NCBI GenBank assembly: GCA_030590185.1
Contig: JAUUZB010000193.1
Coordinates: 1-6,944 of the forward strand
Direction: 5' to 3'
Source of the DNA: Deltaproteobacteria bacterium
Lineage (GTDB): Bacteria; Myxococcota; XYA12-FULL-58-9; JAUUZB01
Length of the DNA: 6,944 nucleotides
Part shown: piece by piece, positions 1 to 5,111 of the stretch
Numbering within the stretch: position 1 is the stretch's first letter
Layout: each line of letters opens with the position of its first letter
The notes under the pieces: model-generated
Databases searched by the model: none
What the model was told of the DNA's origin: nothing
The model's input: the letters and a program-made list of their open reading frames with translations, nothing else
Made by a program: the position numbers and the translations under genes

Positions 1-441
1 ACCCCCCGCGACGCGGTCCTCGGACCGGCGGTGGAGGAGGTCGTCCGCCAACTCACGGACTATTGTGCCATCCGACTCGAGTCGGGTACGACCCTAGCGG
101 TGGTTCCGGTCACCAGCGAGGATCCCAGCCACGGCGAGGTGGCCGAATACCTCACCGAGCAGCTCATCCTCTCCGCCCCCCGGGCCGGCCCCTTCAAGGT
201 GGTCGAGCGCGACCTCGAGGCGATCGCCCAGGAACAGGCGATGCAGCTCAGCGCCCTGTTCGACGTGAAGGATGCGGTGCCCCTCGGCGAGATGATCGGC
301 GCCGAGTTGCTGGTGGTCTCAAAGTTGGTGGTGACCGACGACGGCGCCCAACTCTACGCCCGGCTGCTGCGCGTCGAGACCGGCGAGATCCTCTCGGCGG
401 CCAAGGTGGAGCTCACCGGCGGGGTCAAGCTCGGGGCGTGA
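1..441 (+). CDS. FlgO/CsgG-like envelope protein, 5'-truncated by window edge
   Basis: The reading frame is open from base 1 to a TGA at 439-441. A GTG at 31 could start a 136-residue protein, but the frame stays open upstream and no good ribosome site precedes the GTG, so the true start probably lies before the window. The visible part matches the FlgO/CsgG/LpoB-type fold seen in periplasmic or outer-membrane-associated proteins. It has a 'LAVVPV' strand, an 'EYLTEQLI' helix, 'FKVVERDLEAIAQEQ' (the typical 'VVeR..l..i..Eq' signature), then 'GEMIGAELLVVSKL' and 'ARLLRVETGEIL' (the typical 'GxxxgAdxlv' and 'R.vdveTGeil' signatures). Any signal peptide or lipobox would be in the missing part. 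FlgO itself is an outer-membrane motility lipoprotein, but relatives have many envelope roles and no flagellar gene is visible here, so no specific role is assigned. Its 3' end overlaps the convergent membrane-protein gene by 17 bp. Confidence 0.7.
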   Translation, partial: TPRDAVLGPAVEEVVRQLTDYCAIRLESGTTLAVVPVTSEDPSHGEVAEYLTEQLILSAPRAGPFKVVERDLEAIAQEQAMQLSALFDVKDAVPLGEMIGAELLVVSKLVVTDDGAQLYARLLRVETGEILSAAKVELTGGVKLGA

Positions 442-1282
442 GGTCAGCGAGTCCAACGGCCGAACGCCGGTCGCGCAGGAAGGTCAGCACCAGGTAGGGG
501 GGCGCGAAGGCGACCACGTAGAGGATCAAGGCCGGCTGATCGCGTCCGTGCAGAAGCAAAAGGCCGGTGAAGAACAGGGTGGGCGGCACCCGCAATAACA
601 GAACGCTCAAGGGAACGCGCTGGGCGGCCCGCTGGCGCACCAGCCAAGTGGTCACGGCCAACGACAGCAGCCAAACGGCGACCACCGCTGCCCAGCTCGA
701 CATGGGCTGATTCACCCAACGCAGGGCGCCCCACCAGATGGCGAGCAGTCCCAGGTGGGAAAAGGCAGGGGCGACCAGCATGGTGCTGGCGTCGACCCAC
801 AGGGGCAGCCGGCGTTGGTCGGCCTGTTGCCAGAGATAGAGACAGGCGAGGGCAAACAGCGACCAGCCGATGATCCCGATGGGGGGCACGAGGAAGAGAC
901 CGGGCTCGGTCCAGTGCCACAACCCCGCCGCGACCGCGATCGGCTCGATCAAGGACGCGTCAACGAGAACGATCGCCGCGCCGAGCAACGGCACGGCACG
1001 GTGCTCGCGACCGAGCAGGTAGCGACTGAGATCCCAAGCGGAGTGGATGACGAAGGGCCAGATGGTCAGCACCAGAATGGGCACCTGGTCGAAAAACAAA
1101 CCCCAGTCCGCCTCGTAGGCGTAAAAACCGTACCAGCGAATGCAGGTGGTCTCCCCAATCCCACCGGCCAGGCCGACCCACACCAAACGCAGCAGGAAAC
1201 GCCCGGGTTGCTCGGCGCGACGGCCACGGAACCAGGCGTAGGTAACCAGGATGACCCCGCAGATGATCGCGATTACCAGCAT
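425..1282 (-). CDS. DUF422/CruF-like integral membrane protein (possible carotenoid-type hydratase)
   Basis: This is a 285-residue, very hydrophobic protein with about eight membrane segments (near residues 2-18, 31-50, 66-88, 97-120, 130-151, 168-187, 197-214, 227-269). I chose the ATG at 1280-1282 because a strong GGAGG (1292-1296) lies 9 nt upstream and the preceding gene stops 2 nt before it. Longer readings would run into ubiA-like coding sequence. The pattern recalls DUF422/COG2324 proteins such as CruF (bisanhydrobacterioruberin/carotenoid 1,2-hydratase): an intramembrane Glu followed by tyrosines (E44, Y52, Y55), a 'VP' before the next helix (67-68), then 'VDASLIEPIAVAAGLWHW' (107-124), which resembles the family's Asp...Asp-Pro...G-W-x-W region, and 'VPPIGIIGW' (132-140), which resembles its 'vPl.N..GW'. 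The match is from pattern memory, not alignment, and some positions differ (I find EP where DP is usual). It is the last gene of the thioesterase-UbiA operon, which suits an isoprenoid-modifying role. It could instead be an uncharacterised membrane protein with the same fold. Confidence 0.6.
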   Translation of the reverse strand: MLVIAIICGVILVTYAWFRGRRAEQPGRFLLRLVWVGLAGGIGETTCIRWYGFYAYEADWGLFFDQVPILVLTIWPFVIHSAWDLSRYLLGREHRAVPLLGAAIVLVDASLIEPIAVAAGLWHWTEPGLFLVPPIGIIGWSLFALACLYLWQQADQRRLPLWVDASTMLVAPAFSHLGLLAIWWGALRWVNQPMSSWAAVVAVWLLSLAVTTWLVRQRAAQRVPLSVLLLRVPPTLFFTGLLLLHGRDQPALILYVVAFAPPYLVLTFLRDRRSAVGLADLTPRA

Positions 1283-1284
1283 CG

Positions 1285-2202
1285 CTACGAGCCTCCGGCG
1301 GCGGTCACGTAGATGTTGGCCGGCAGACCGGCCTCCAACCACAGGAAGGTGCCAACCAAATAGAGCAACAACAGCGCCGTCCCGAGGTTCGTCAAGTTGA
1401 TGCAATCGCCGGAGGTCACCCCCCGGCGGTAGCGCGGCCGATAGAGCAGGAACTGAACCACGGGCGCGCCCAGGAATAGAAACTCACGCACCCCGAGCAG
1501 ACCGACCGCGAGCCCGGCGGTGAGGCAAAGCCCGGAGCCAATCAACAGTCCGTCAATGATCTGCCGCGCCCGCGTCAGGCCGTGCACCACCGGGTAGCTC
1601 GGCACCCCCGCCGCGCGATCGCCCTCGAGGTCGCGCATGTCGTAGAGGATCTCGTACGAAATCTCGAACAGCACGAAGAAGCCGACCAGGACCGCCACCG
1701 CGCCGAGCCCACCGAGCAACTGCACGTCGTAGCCGAGCACCGCGAGGGGATAGAGGAAGACCGTGATCACGAAGCCAACGGCGGACATGGTGTTCTTGAG
1801 GAAGTAGAGTTCCTTGAGCCGGCGCCAGCCCCGGGGGGTCGGCACGATCCGGTAGCTGTAAGCAAAGCCAATGATCTGGATCGCGACGCGGTAGGGGGTG
1901 AGCTGCGGCAGGAGCAGGTGACCGAGAAGGAGAGAACCGAGCTGGCTGGCGATCCAGGCGAGCAGGAGACCTCGCCGCCGTTGGGCCACCCGCTCGGTGC
2001 CGCGGATGGCGTTGACCGTGTCCTCCTCGAGATCGGTGAGCCGGTTGAGGAGGTTGATCAGTAGCCAGTCGAGGCCACCGAGCAACCCGACCCCGATCAG
2101 GTAGCGGCCGCTGAACAACCAGCCGAACACCACCGCGGCGACCACGGCGATCCCGACGATGTGCAGGCGCAGGATCGACGCGATGTCACCGAGGGCTCTC
2201 AC
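1285..2202 (-). CDS. UbiA-superfamily prenyltransferase
   Basis: This is a 305-residue membrane protein of normal length for the UbiA superfamily, which transfers a polyprenyl chain from its diphosphate to an aromatic, lipid or carotenoid acceptor inside the membrane. About nine hydrophobic helices are visible. Both Asp-rich Mg-diphosphate motifs are present: the first as N53-RLT-D57-LEE-D61 after helix 2, the second as 'YDMRDLEGDRAAG' (D188, D191, D195). The first motif is unusual: Arg54 replaces the common Asp of 'NDxxD', and the usual 'N.P.RP' that follows is replaced by 'NAIRGTE'. The GTG start at 2200-2202 is the best available. It follows the thioesterase stop by 17 nt, with only a short AGG nearby. 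The gene ends 2 nt before the DUF422-like gene, so the two are probably translationally coupled. The acceptor is unknown. The motifs do not clearly point to MenA or UbiA proper. Pairing with a DUF422-like gene recalls the lycopene elongase-CruF pairs of haloarchaea. Confidence 0.85.
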   Translation of the reverse strand: MRALGDIASILRLHIVGIAVVAAVVFGWLFSGRYLIGVGLLGGLDWLLINLLNRLTDLEEDTVNAIRGTERVAQRRRGLLLAWIASQLGSLLLGHLLLPQLTPYRVAIQIIGFAYSYRIVPTPRGWRRLKELYFLKNTMSAVGFVITVFLYPLAVLGYDVQLLGGLGAVAVLVGFFVLFEISYEILYDMRDLEGDRAAGVPSYPVVHGLTRARQIIDGLLIGSGLCLTAGLAVGLLGVREFLFLGAPVVQFLLYRPRYRRGVTSGDCINLTNLGTALLLLYLVGTFLWLEAGLPANIYVTAAGGS

Positions 2203-2219
2203 GGACCTGCCAAGCCGGC

Positions 2220-2627
2220 TCAGGCGGCGAAGACGGCGCGCAAGTCATCAGGGAAGGGCACCGGCTTGTGGGCCGCGATGTCGAGCAGCACGCAGGTGAC
2301 CAGGGTCCGGGCGCTCAACACATCGTCGGCGCCGCGGTGGATGTCGTAGCCGAACACGATCGAGGTGCGCCCCAGCCGCTCGATCCGCTGGGTGACCACC
2401 GCGGTGTCGCCAAAACGCAACGGGGCGGCGAAGTCGCCCTGCACGGCGACGGTCGGCAGGCCCCAGCCCCGATCGATGATCAGGCCTCGGTAGCCAATCT
2501 CGGTCTCGCTGTCGATGAAGTCCTCGAGGGTGGCGTGACAGAGATGCAAGAAGTGCGGGTAGTAAACCAACCCGGCGGCGTCGACCTGATCGAAGCGGAT
2601 TTTAAATTTGCGTTGAAAGGTCCTCAT
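2220..2627 (-). CDS. Hotdog-fold acyl-CoA thioesterase (4-HBT/YbgC family)
   Basis: This is a 135-residue single hotdog domain, the usual length for 4-hydroxybenzoyl-CoA thioesterase/YbgC/FadM relatives, which hydrolyse acyl-CoA thioesters in the cytoplasm. The N-terminal signature is 'RFDQVDAAGLVYYPHFLHL' (residues 11-29). Asp16 aligns with the family's catalytic Asp, followed by the G-x-V-Y-Y/P loop and the long central helix. Later strands fit the fold: 'PTVAVQGDFAAPLRFGD' and 'TSIVFGYDIHR'. I chose the ATG at 2625-2627 because AGGGGA (2636-2641) sits 8 nt upstream. A 12-residue longer reading exists but would add an unconserved tail. The gene leads a tight operon with the UbiA-like and DUF422-like genes. 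The same family includes the 1,4-dihydroxy-2-naphthoyl-CoA thioesterases of the phylloquinone/menaquinone route, so an aromatic acyl-CoA substrate feeding the prenyltransferase is an attractive but unproven idea. A general fatty acyl-CoA thioesterase is the alternative. Confidence 0.88.
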   Translation of the reverse strand: MRTFQRKFKIRFDQVDAAGLVYYPHFLHLCHATLEDFIDSETEIGYRGLIIDRGWGLPTVAVQGDFAAPLRFGDTAVVTQRIERLGRTSIVFGYDIHRGADDVLSARTLVTCVLLDIAAHKPVPFPDDLRAVFAA

Positions 2628-2670
2628 GGCTCGCGTCCCCTGGCTGCGGGCTCCCCTCCCCAAACGCGCC

Positions 2671-2700
2671 TAGATAGTCACTAAACGCACGCAGGGGCAA
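2671..2700 (-). promoter_or_regulatory. Weak promoter-like hexamers ahead of the thioesterase operon
   Basis: On the - strand, TTGCCC (2695-2700) and TATCTA (2671-2676) are separated by 18 nt and lie about 45 nt upstream of the thioesterase ATG. They match the sigma-70 consensus at 4/6 and 3/6 positions. The position is right for an operon promoter in a 122-nt gap, but the match is weak and such pairs occur by chance. Confidence 0.2.
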
Positions 2701-2701
2701 C

Positions 2702-2717
2702 CGCGCCGGGGGGCGCG
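2702..2717 (-). terminator. GC stem-loop between the PLP-enzyme gene and the thioesterase operon
   Basis: CGCGCC (2702-2707) and GGCGCG (2712-2717) form a perfect 6-bp stem with a 4-nt loop. A second small stem, GCGCC/GGCGC (2730-2734 and 2742-2746), lies closer to the PLP-enzyme stop at 2750. Neither is followed by a U tract on the - strand, so they are at best weak or non-canonical terminators of the upstream gene. Short GC stems are common by chance at this base composition. Confidence 0.25.
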
Positions 2718-2749
2718 CCATGATGAACTGCGCCCGGGGGAGGCGCCGT

Positions 2750-4015
2750 TCACACCGCCGCGAGGGCGTCGTCGAGTGCCTGCACCAGATCGTCGACGTC
2801 CTCGACACCGACCGACACGCGGATCAGGCCGTCGGTCAACCCGGCTGCCTGGCGCTTTTCCTTGGGCACGCAGGCGTGGGTCATGGAGGCTGGGTGTTGG
2901 ATGAGGGAGTCGACGCAGCCGAGGGAGACGGCCAGGGTGAAGACCCTGATCTCGTTCATCAAGGTGCGCCCGGCGTCGAGACCGCCGCCGAGCTCGAAGG
3001 AAACCATGCCGCCGAACTTGCCGTCCATCTGCCGCTTGGCGAGCTCGTGGTACGGGCTGCTCTCCAGGCCGGGGTACCAGACCCGCTCGACCTTGGGGTG
3101 CTTCTCGAGATGCCGCGCGATCACCAGGGCGTTCTCACAATGACGATCCATGCGCATCGGCAGGGTCTTGATGCCGATGTTGACCAGCCAGGCGTCGAAG
3201 GGCCCGGGGGAGTTTCCGAGATCCTTGATTAGGGTATAGGCGCGGTCCTTGACGTCATCACAGGTGGTGGTCAGCACGCCGCCGACCACGGTGCCGTGAC
3301 CGCACAGGTACTTGGTGGTGGAGTGCACCACCCCGTCGGCGCCGAGGGCCAAGGGGCGCTGCAGGTACGGGGTGGCAAAGGTATTGTCGACCACCACGCA
3401 GATCTCGGGATTGACGCCCTTGACCAGCTTACAGATCGCCGGGATGTCGGTGATCGAGAGCATCGGGTTGGTCGGTGTCTCAAATAGGACCACCTTGGCT
3501 TTCGGGTTGGCTCTGACGGCCTCTTCGACCGCGTTGAGGTCAGAGGTGTCGACCGCCACGGTCCGAATCCCAAAGCGCGGCAGCACCTTGAGCGCCAGGT
3601 CCTCGGTGGCGCCATAGACCACGTCGCCCATGATGACCGTGTCGCCGTGATCGCATTTGGCCAACAGCGCAGTGCTGATCGCGGCCATGCCGGAGGAGAA
3701 GGCGAGAGTCGAGACCCGCAGGTTCGGATCGCGCAGCTTGACCTCCTTGCCCTCGAGGGCGTTCATCTTCGCCTCGAGCACCTTCACCGTCGGGTTACCC
3801 ATCCGGGTATAGACGTAGCCGTCCCGCTCGCCGGCAAAGATCTCCGCCCCCTGATCGGCGCTCTCAAATACGAAGGTCGACGACTGATAGATGGCGCCGG
3901 TGTGGGAGGTATGCTGCGGTTGGCCGACGTGCTCCCCGGCGTGCAGCGCCCGGGTGGCGAAGCCGCAGTTTAGGTAGAACTCGTCGAGTCTGTCTCTGGC
4001 TTGTGAATCTTCCAT
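2750..4015 (-). CDS. PLP-dependent Cys/Met-metabolism enzyme (methionine gamma-lyase/cystathionine gamma-synthase-like)
   Basis: This is a 421-residue cytosolic fold-type I PLP enzyme of the trans-sulfuration family, which acts on sulfur amino acids or homoserine esters. The ATG at 4013-4015 is preceded by AAAGGGGA (4021-4028) at good spacing, so longer readings are rejected. Visible landmarks are '[11 protein letters not shown]' (18-28), '[11 protein letters not shown]' with Tyr69 and Arg71 (PLP phosphate contacts from the neighbouring subunit), 'SSGMAAI' (107-113), 'VVYGATEDL' (132-140), '[16 protein letters not shown]' (207-222), the PLP Schiff-base lysine K235 in '[11 protein letters not shown]' (231-241), 'IKDLGN' (263-268), '[10 protein letters not shown]' (287-296) and '[10 protein letters not shown]' (371-380). 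These resemble Pseudomonas methionine gamma-lyase closely. However, the cysteine typical of gamma-lyases (Cys116 there) is Ala136 here, and about 10-12 extra residues ('[11 protein letters not shown]', 93-103) precede the SSGM motif. The exact reaction is therefore uncertain: gamma-lyase, cystathionine gamma-synthase or sulfhydrylase-type. Confidence 0.92.
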   Translation of the reverse strand: MEDSQARDRLDEFYLNCGFATRALHAGEHVGQPQHTSHTGAIYQSSTFVFESADQGAEIFAGERDGYVYTRMGNPTVKVLEAKMNALEGKEVKLRDPNLRVSTLAFSSGMAAISTALLAKCDHGDTVIMGDVVYGATEDLALKVLPRFGIRTVAVDTSDLNAVEEAVRANPKAKVVLFETPTNPMLSITDIPAICKLVKGVNPEICVVVDNTFATPYLQRPLALGADGVVHSTTKYLCGHGTVVGGVLTTTCDDVKDRAYTLIKDLGNSPGPFDAWLVNIGIKTLPMRMDRHCENALVIARHLEKHPKVERVWYPGLESSPYHELAKRQMDGKFGGMVSFELGGGLDAGRTLMNEIRVFTLAVSLGCVDSLIQHPASMTHACVPKEKRQAAGLTDGLIRVSVGVEDVDDLVQALDDALAAV

Positions 4016-4041
4016 GGCGGTCCCCTTTGTCGCCCCCTTGT

Positions 4042-4077
4042 TGCCAGGTTGGATCGGAGCCCTCAACACACCTGGCA
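4042..4077 (-). promoter_or_regulatory. Inverted repeat in the leader of the PLP-enzyme gene
   Basis: TGCCAGGT (4042-4049) and ACCTGGCA (4070-4077) are perfect 8-bp inverted arms around a 20-nt centre, ending about 27 nt upstream of the PLP-enzyme ATG. The element could form an RNA hairpin in the 5' leader or act as a dyad operator. An inner overlapping palindrome, ACCTG-G-CAGGT (4070-4080), shares the right arm and offers an alternative pairing. I see no complete known riboswitch. Function is inferred only from position and symmetry. Confidence 0.35.
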
Positions 4078-4104
4078 GGTAGGAGTTCTTTCTGCCTTGA
4101 CCGC

Positions 4105-4127
4105 CGCCTCGATTTGGGATCGAGGCG
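4105..4127 (-). terminator. Strong stem-loop directly after the PfkB kinase stop codon
   Basis: CGCCTCGAT (4105-4113) and ATCGAGGCG (4119-4127) form a perfect 9-bp stem with a 5-nt loop, starting on the base right after the kinase TAA (4128-4130). There is no U tract on either strand, so it is not a classical intrinsic terminator. It may be a U-less terminator or an mRNA 3'-end stabiliser separating the kinase from the PLP-enzyme gene. Confidence 0.5.
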
Positions 4128-5021
4128 TTAGGGGGGGGAGCCGAGGGCGCCGCGCAGCTCCTCCGGGATGGCCGGCATGGCCCCCAGCCGGGAGGCCACG
4201 AAGGCGGCGTAACGATTGGCGGCGGTGTTGATCTGGGCGAGGGGCAGGTTGCGGACCAACCCGACCGCGAGCGCCGCGCAAAAGGCATCCCCGGCGCCGA
4301 CCGGATCCCCGGTGGCACTCTCCAGGGGCAGGCCGGGGTGTTCCCAGGAGCCGTGGCGATCGATCAGGCGACTGCCGTCGGCGCCACGGGTGATGGCGAC
4401 CAGGGTGGCCCCACGCTGAGCCATCAACCAAGTTGGTACGTCCGCCACGCCGAACAGCTCGCTGAGGGTGTCGATCTCCGCCTGGTTGAGCTTGACCACG
4501 TTTGCCGCGTCGAGGGCCGCGGCAATGATCTCTGGCTCGTTCCCTGGGCCGGGCCGCAGGTTGAGGTCACACAGCCGCAGACAGTCGCGCGGCAACTCGG
4601 CGAGCGCCGCATTCAGGGTAGCGCGGGCGCCGGGCGTGCGTTGGGCGAGTGTCCCAAAACAGAACAGATCCAACTGACCGAGGGCGGCCGTGAGCTCTGG
4701 CCGGAGCTCTATCTGATCCCAGGCGACGTCCGCCTCGATCTCATACTGGGGCTCGCCGTCGATGAAGGTGACCCGCACCGTCCCCGTGGGCCGCTGCACA
4801 TCGCGCTGCACGAGCTCGGTGGCGACACCCCGTTCGCCCAGGGCGACGAGCGCCTCCTCACCGAGGGCGTCGTCGCCCACCCGACTCACCAGGCTAGCAT
4901 CGGCGCCGAGACAGGCGGCGTGGTAGGCAACATTGGCCGGCGCGCCGCCGAGTCGCCGGCCGCTCGGAAGGCAGTCCCAGAGTAGCTCGCCCCACCCGAT
5001 GATCCGCTCGCCGTTGGCCAT
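4128..5021 (-). CDS. PfkB-family carbohydrate kinase (fructokinase-like)
   Basis: This is a 297-residue cytosolic sugar kinase of the ribokinase/PfkB family, of normal length. PfkB signature 1 is 'GGAPANVAYHAACLG' (25-39) and signature 2 is 'DPVGAGDAFCAALAVGL' (239-255), with catalytic base Asp245 and the GAGD anion hole. Other landmarks are 'IGWGELLWDCLPSG' (8-21) at the start, 'SRVGDDALGEEAL' (46-58), 'CDLNLRPGP' (151-159, fructokinase-like), 'VVKLNQAEI' (175-183, the conserved N..E) and 'AITRGADGS' (209-217). These favour phosphorylation of fructose or a related sugar, but PfkB specificity cannot be read reliably from motifs. The ATG at 5019-5021 begins the conserved strand directly. The frame is open far upstream as the antisense of the neighbouring + strand gene, so longer starts are rejected. 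No good Shine-Dalgarno lies at normal spacing (GAGG is about 13 nt away). The stop TAA is preceded by a C8 run (G8 at 4131-4138 on the + strand). Confidence 0.93.
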   Translation of the reverse strand: MANGERIIGWGELLWDCLPSGRRLGGAPANVAYHAACLGADASLVSRVGDDALGEEALVALGERGVATELVQRDVQRPTGTVRVTFIDGEPQYEIEADVAWDQIELRPELTAALGQLDLFCFGTLAQRTPGARATLNAALAELPRDCLRLCDLNLRPGPGNEPEIIAAALDAANVVKLNQAEIDTLSELFGVADVPTWLMAQRGATLVAITRGADGSRLIDRHGSWEHPGLPLESATGDPVGAGDAFCAALAVGLVRNLPLAQINTAANRYAAFVASRLGAMPAIPEELRGALGSPP

Positions 5022-5027
5022 GGGCGA

Positions 5028-5056
5028 ACCATAGCCTCGCCGCGGCGGCGGCCCAA
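5028..5056 (-). promoter_or_regulatory. Possible promoter for a leaderless PfkB kinase mRNA
   Basis: On the - strand, TTGGGC (5051-5056), a 17-nt spacer and TATGGT (5028-5033) lie with the -10-like hexamer ending 6 nt before the kinase ATG. A transcript from here would start at or next to the ATG. Together with the poor ribosome site this suggests a leaderless message. The hexamers match consensus at only 3/6 and 4/6, so this is weak. Confidence 0.2.
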
Positions 5057-5100
5057 CCCGGGTCGCGGGACCGACCGCTCCCTGGTATGGAGCCCCGATA

Positions 5101-5104
5101 GGAG
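5101..5104 (+). promoter_or_regulatory. Ribosome binding site of the Ntn-hydrolase gene
   Basis: GGAG sits 7 nt before the ATG at 5112 and fixes this start. It lies in the 90-bp divergent region shared with the PfkB kinase. I found no convincing -10/-35 pair for the + strand there. Confidence 0.6.
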
Positions 5105-5111
5105 CACCATC

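Noticed and set aside
4016..4090. SAM riboswitch-like fragment: the leader RNA contains GAGGG and GGCAAC segments before a sulfur amino acid gene
   Set aside because: The remaining conserved SAM-I core and the required helices are absent, and the space to the start codon is too short. The fragment similarity is likely chance.
4131..4138. Run of eight G at the 3' end of the kinase gene, a possible frameshift site or sequencing error
   Set aside because: It affects only the last two or three residues and the stop. The kinase has normal length and intact motifs, so there is no sign of a broken gene.
4285..4305. PfkB signature 2 reads DPVGAGD rather than DTxGAGD
   Set aside because: Variation at the second position, including Pro, is common in the ribokinase family. 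The GAGD core and catalytic Asp are intact.
4338..4985. 215-residue + strand open frame opposite the PfkB kinase, and similar + strand frames at 755-1312, 1582-2064, 2268-2684 and 2720-3232
   Set aside because: All are shadows of supported - strand genes, with low-complexity charged composition and no domain signature.
5083..5091. TGGTATGGA as an extended -10 for the Ntn-hydrolase gene
   Set aside because: There is no -35-like hexamer at suitable spacing, and only 3 of 6 positions match the -10 consensus.
5077..5105. GCTCC (5077-5081) could pair with GGAGC at 5089-5093 or with the ribosome site GGAGC at 5101-5105, suggesting a switch
   Set aside because: The pairings are only 5 bp in a GC-rich region and there is no further support.
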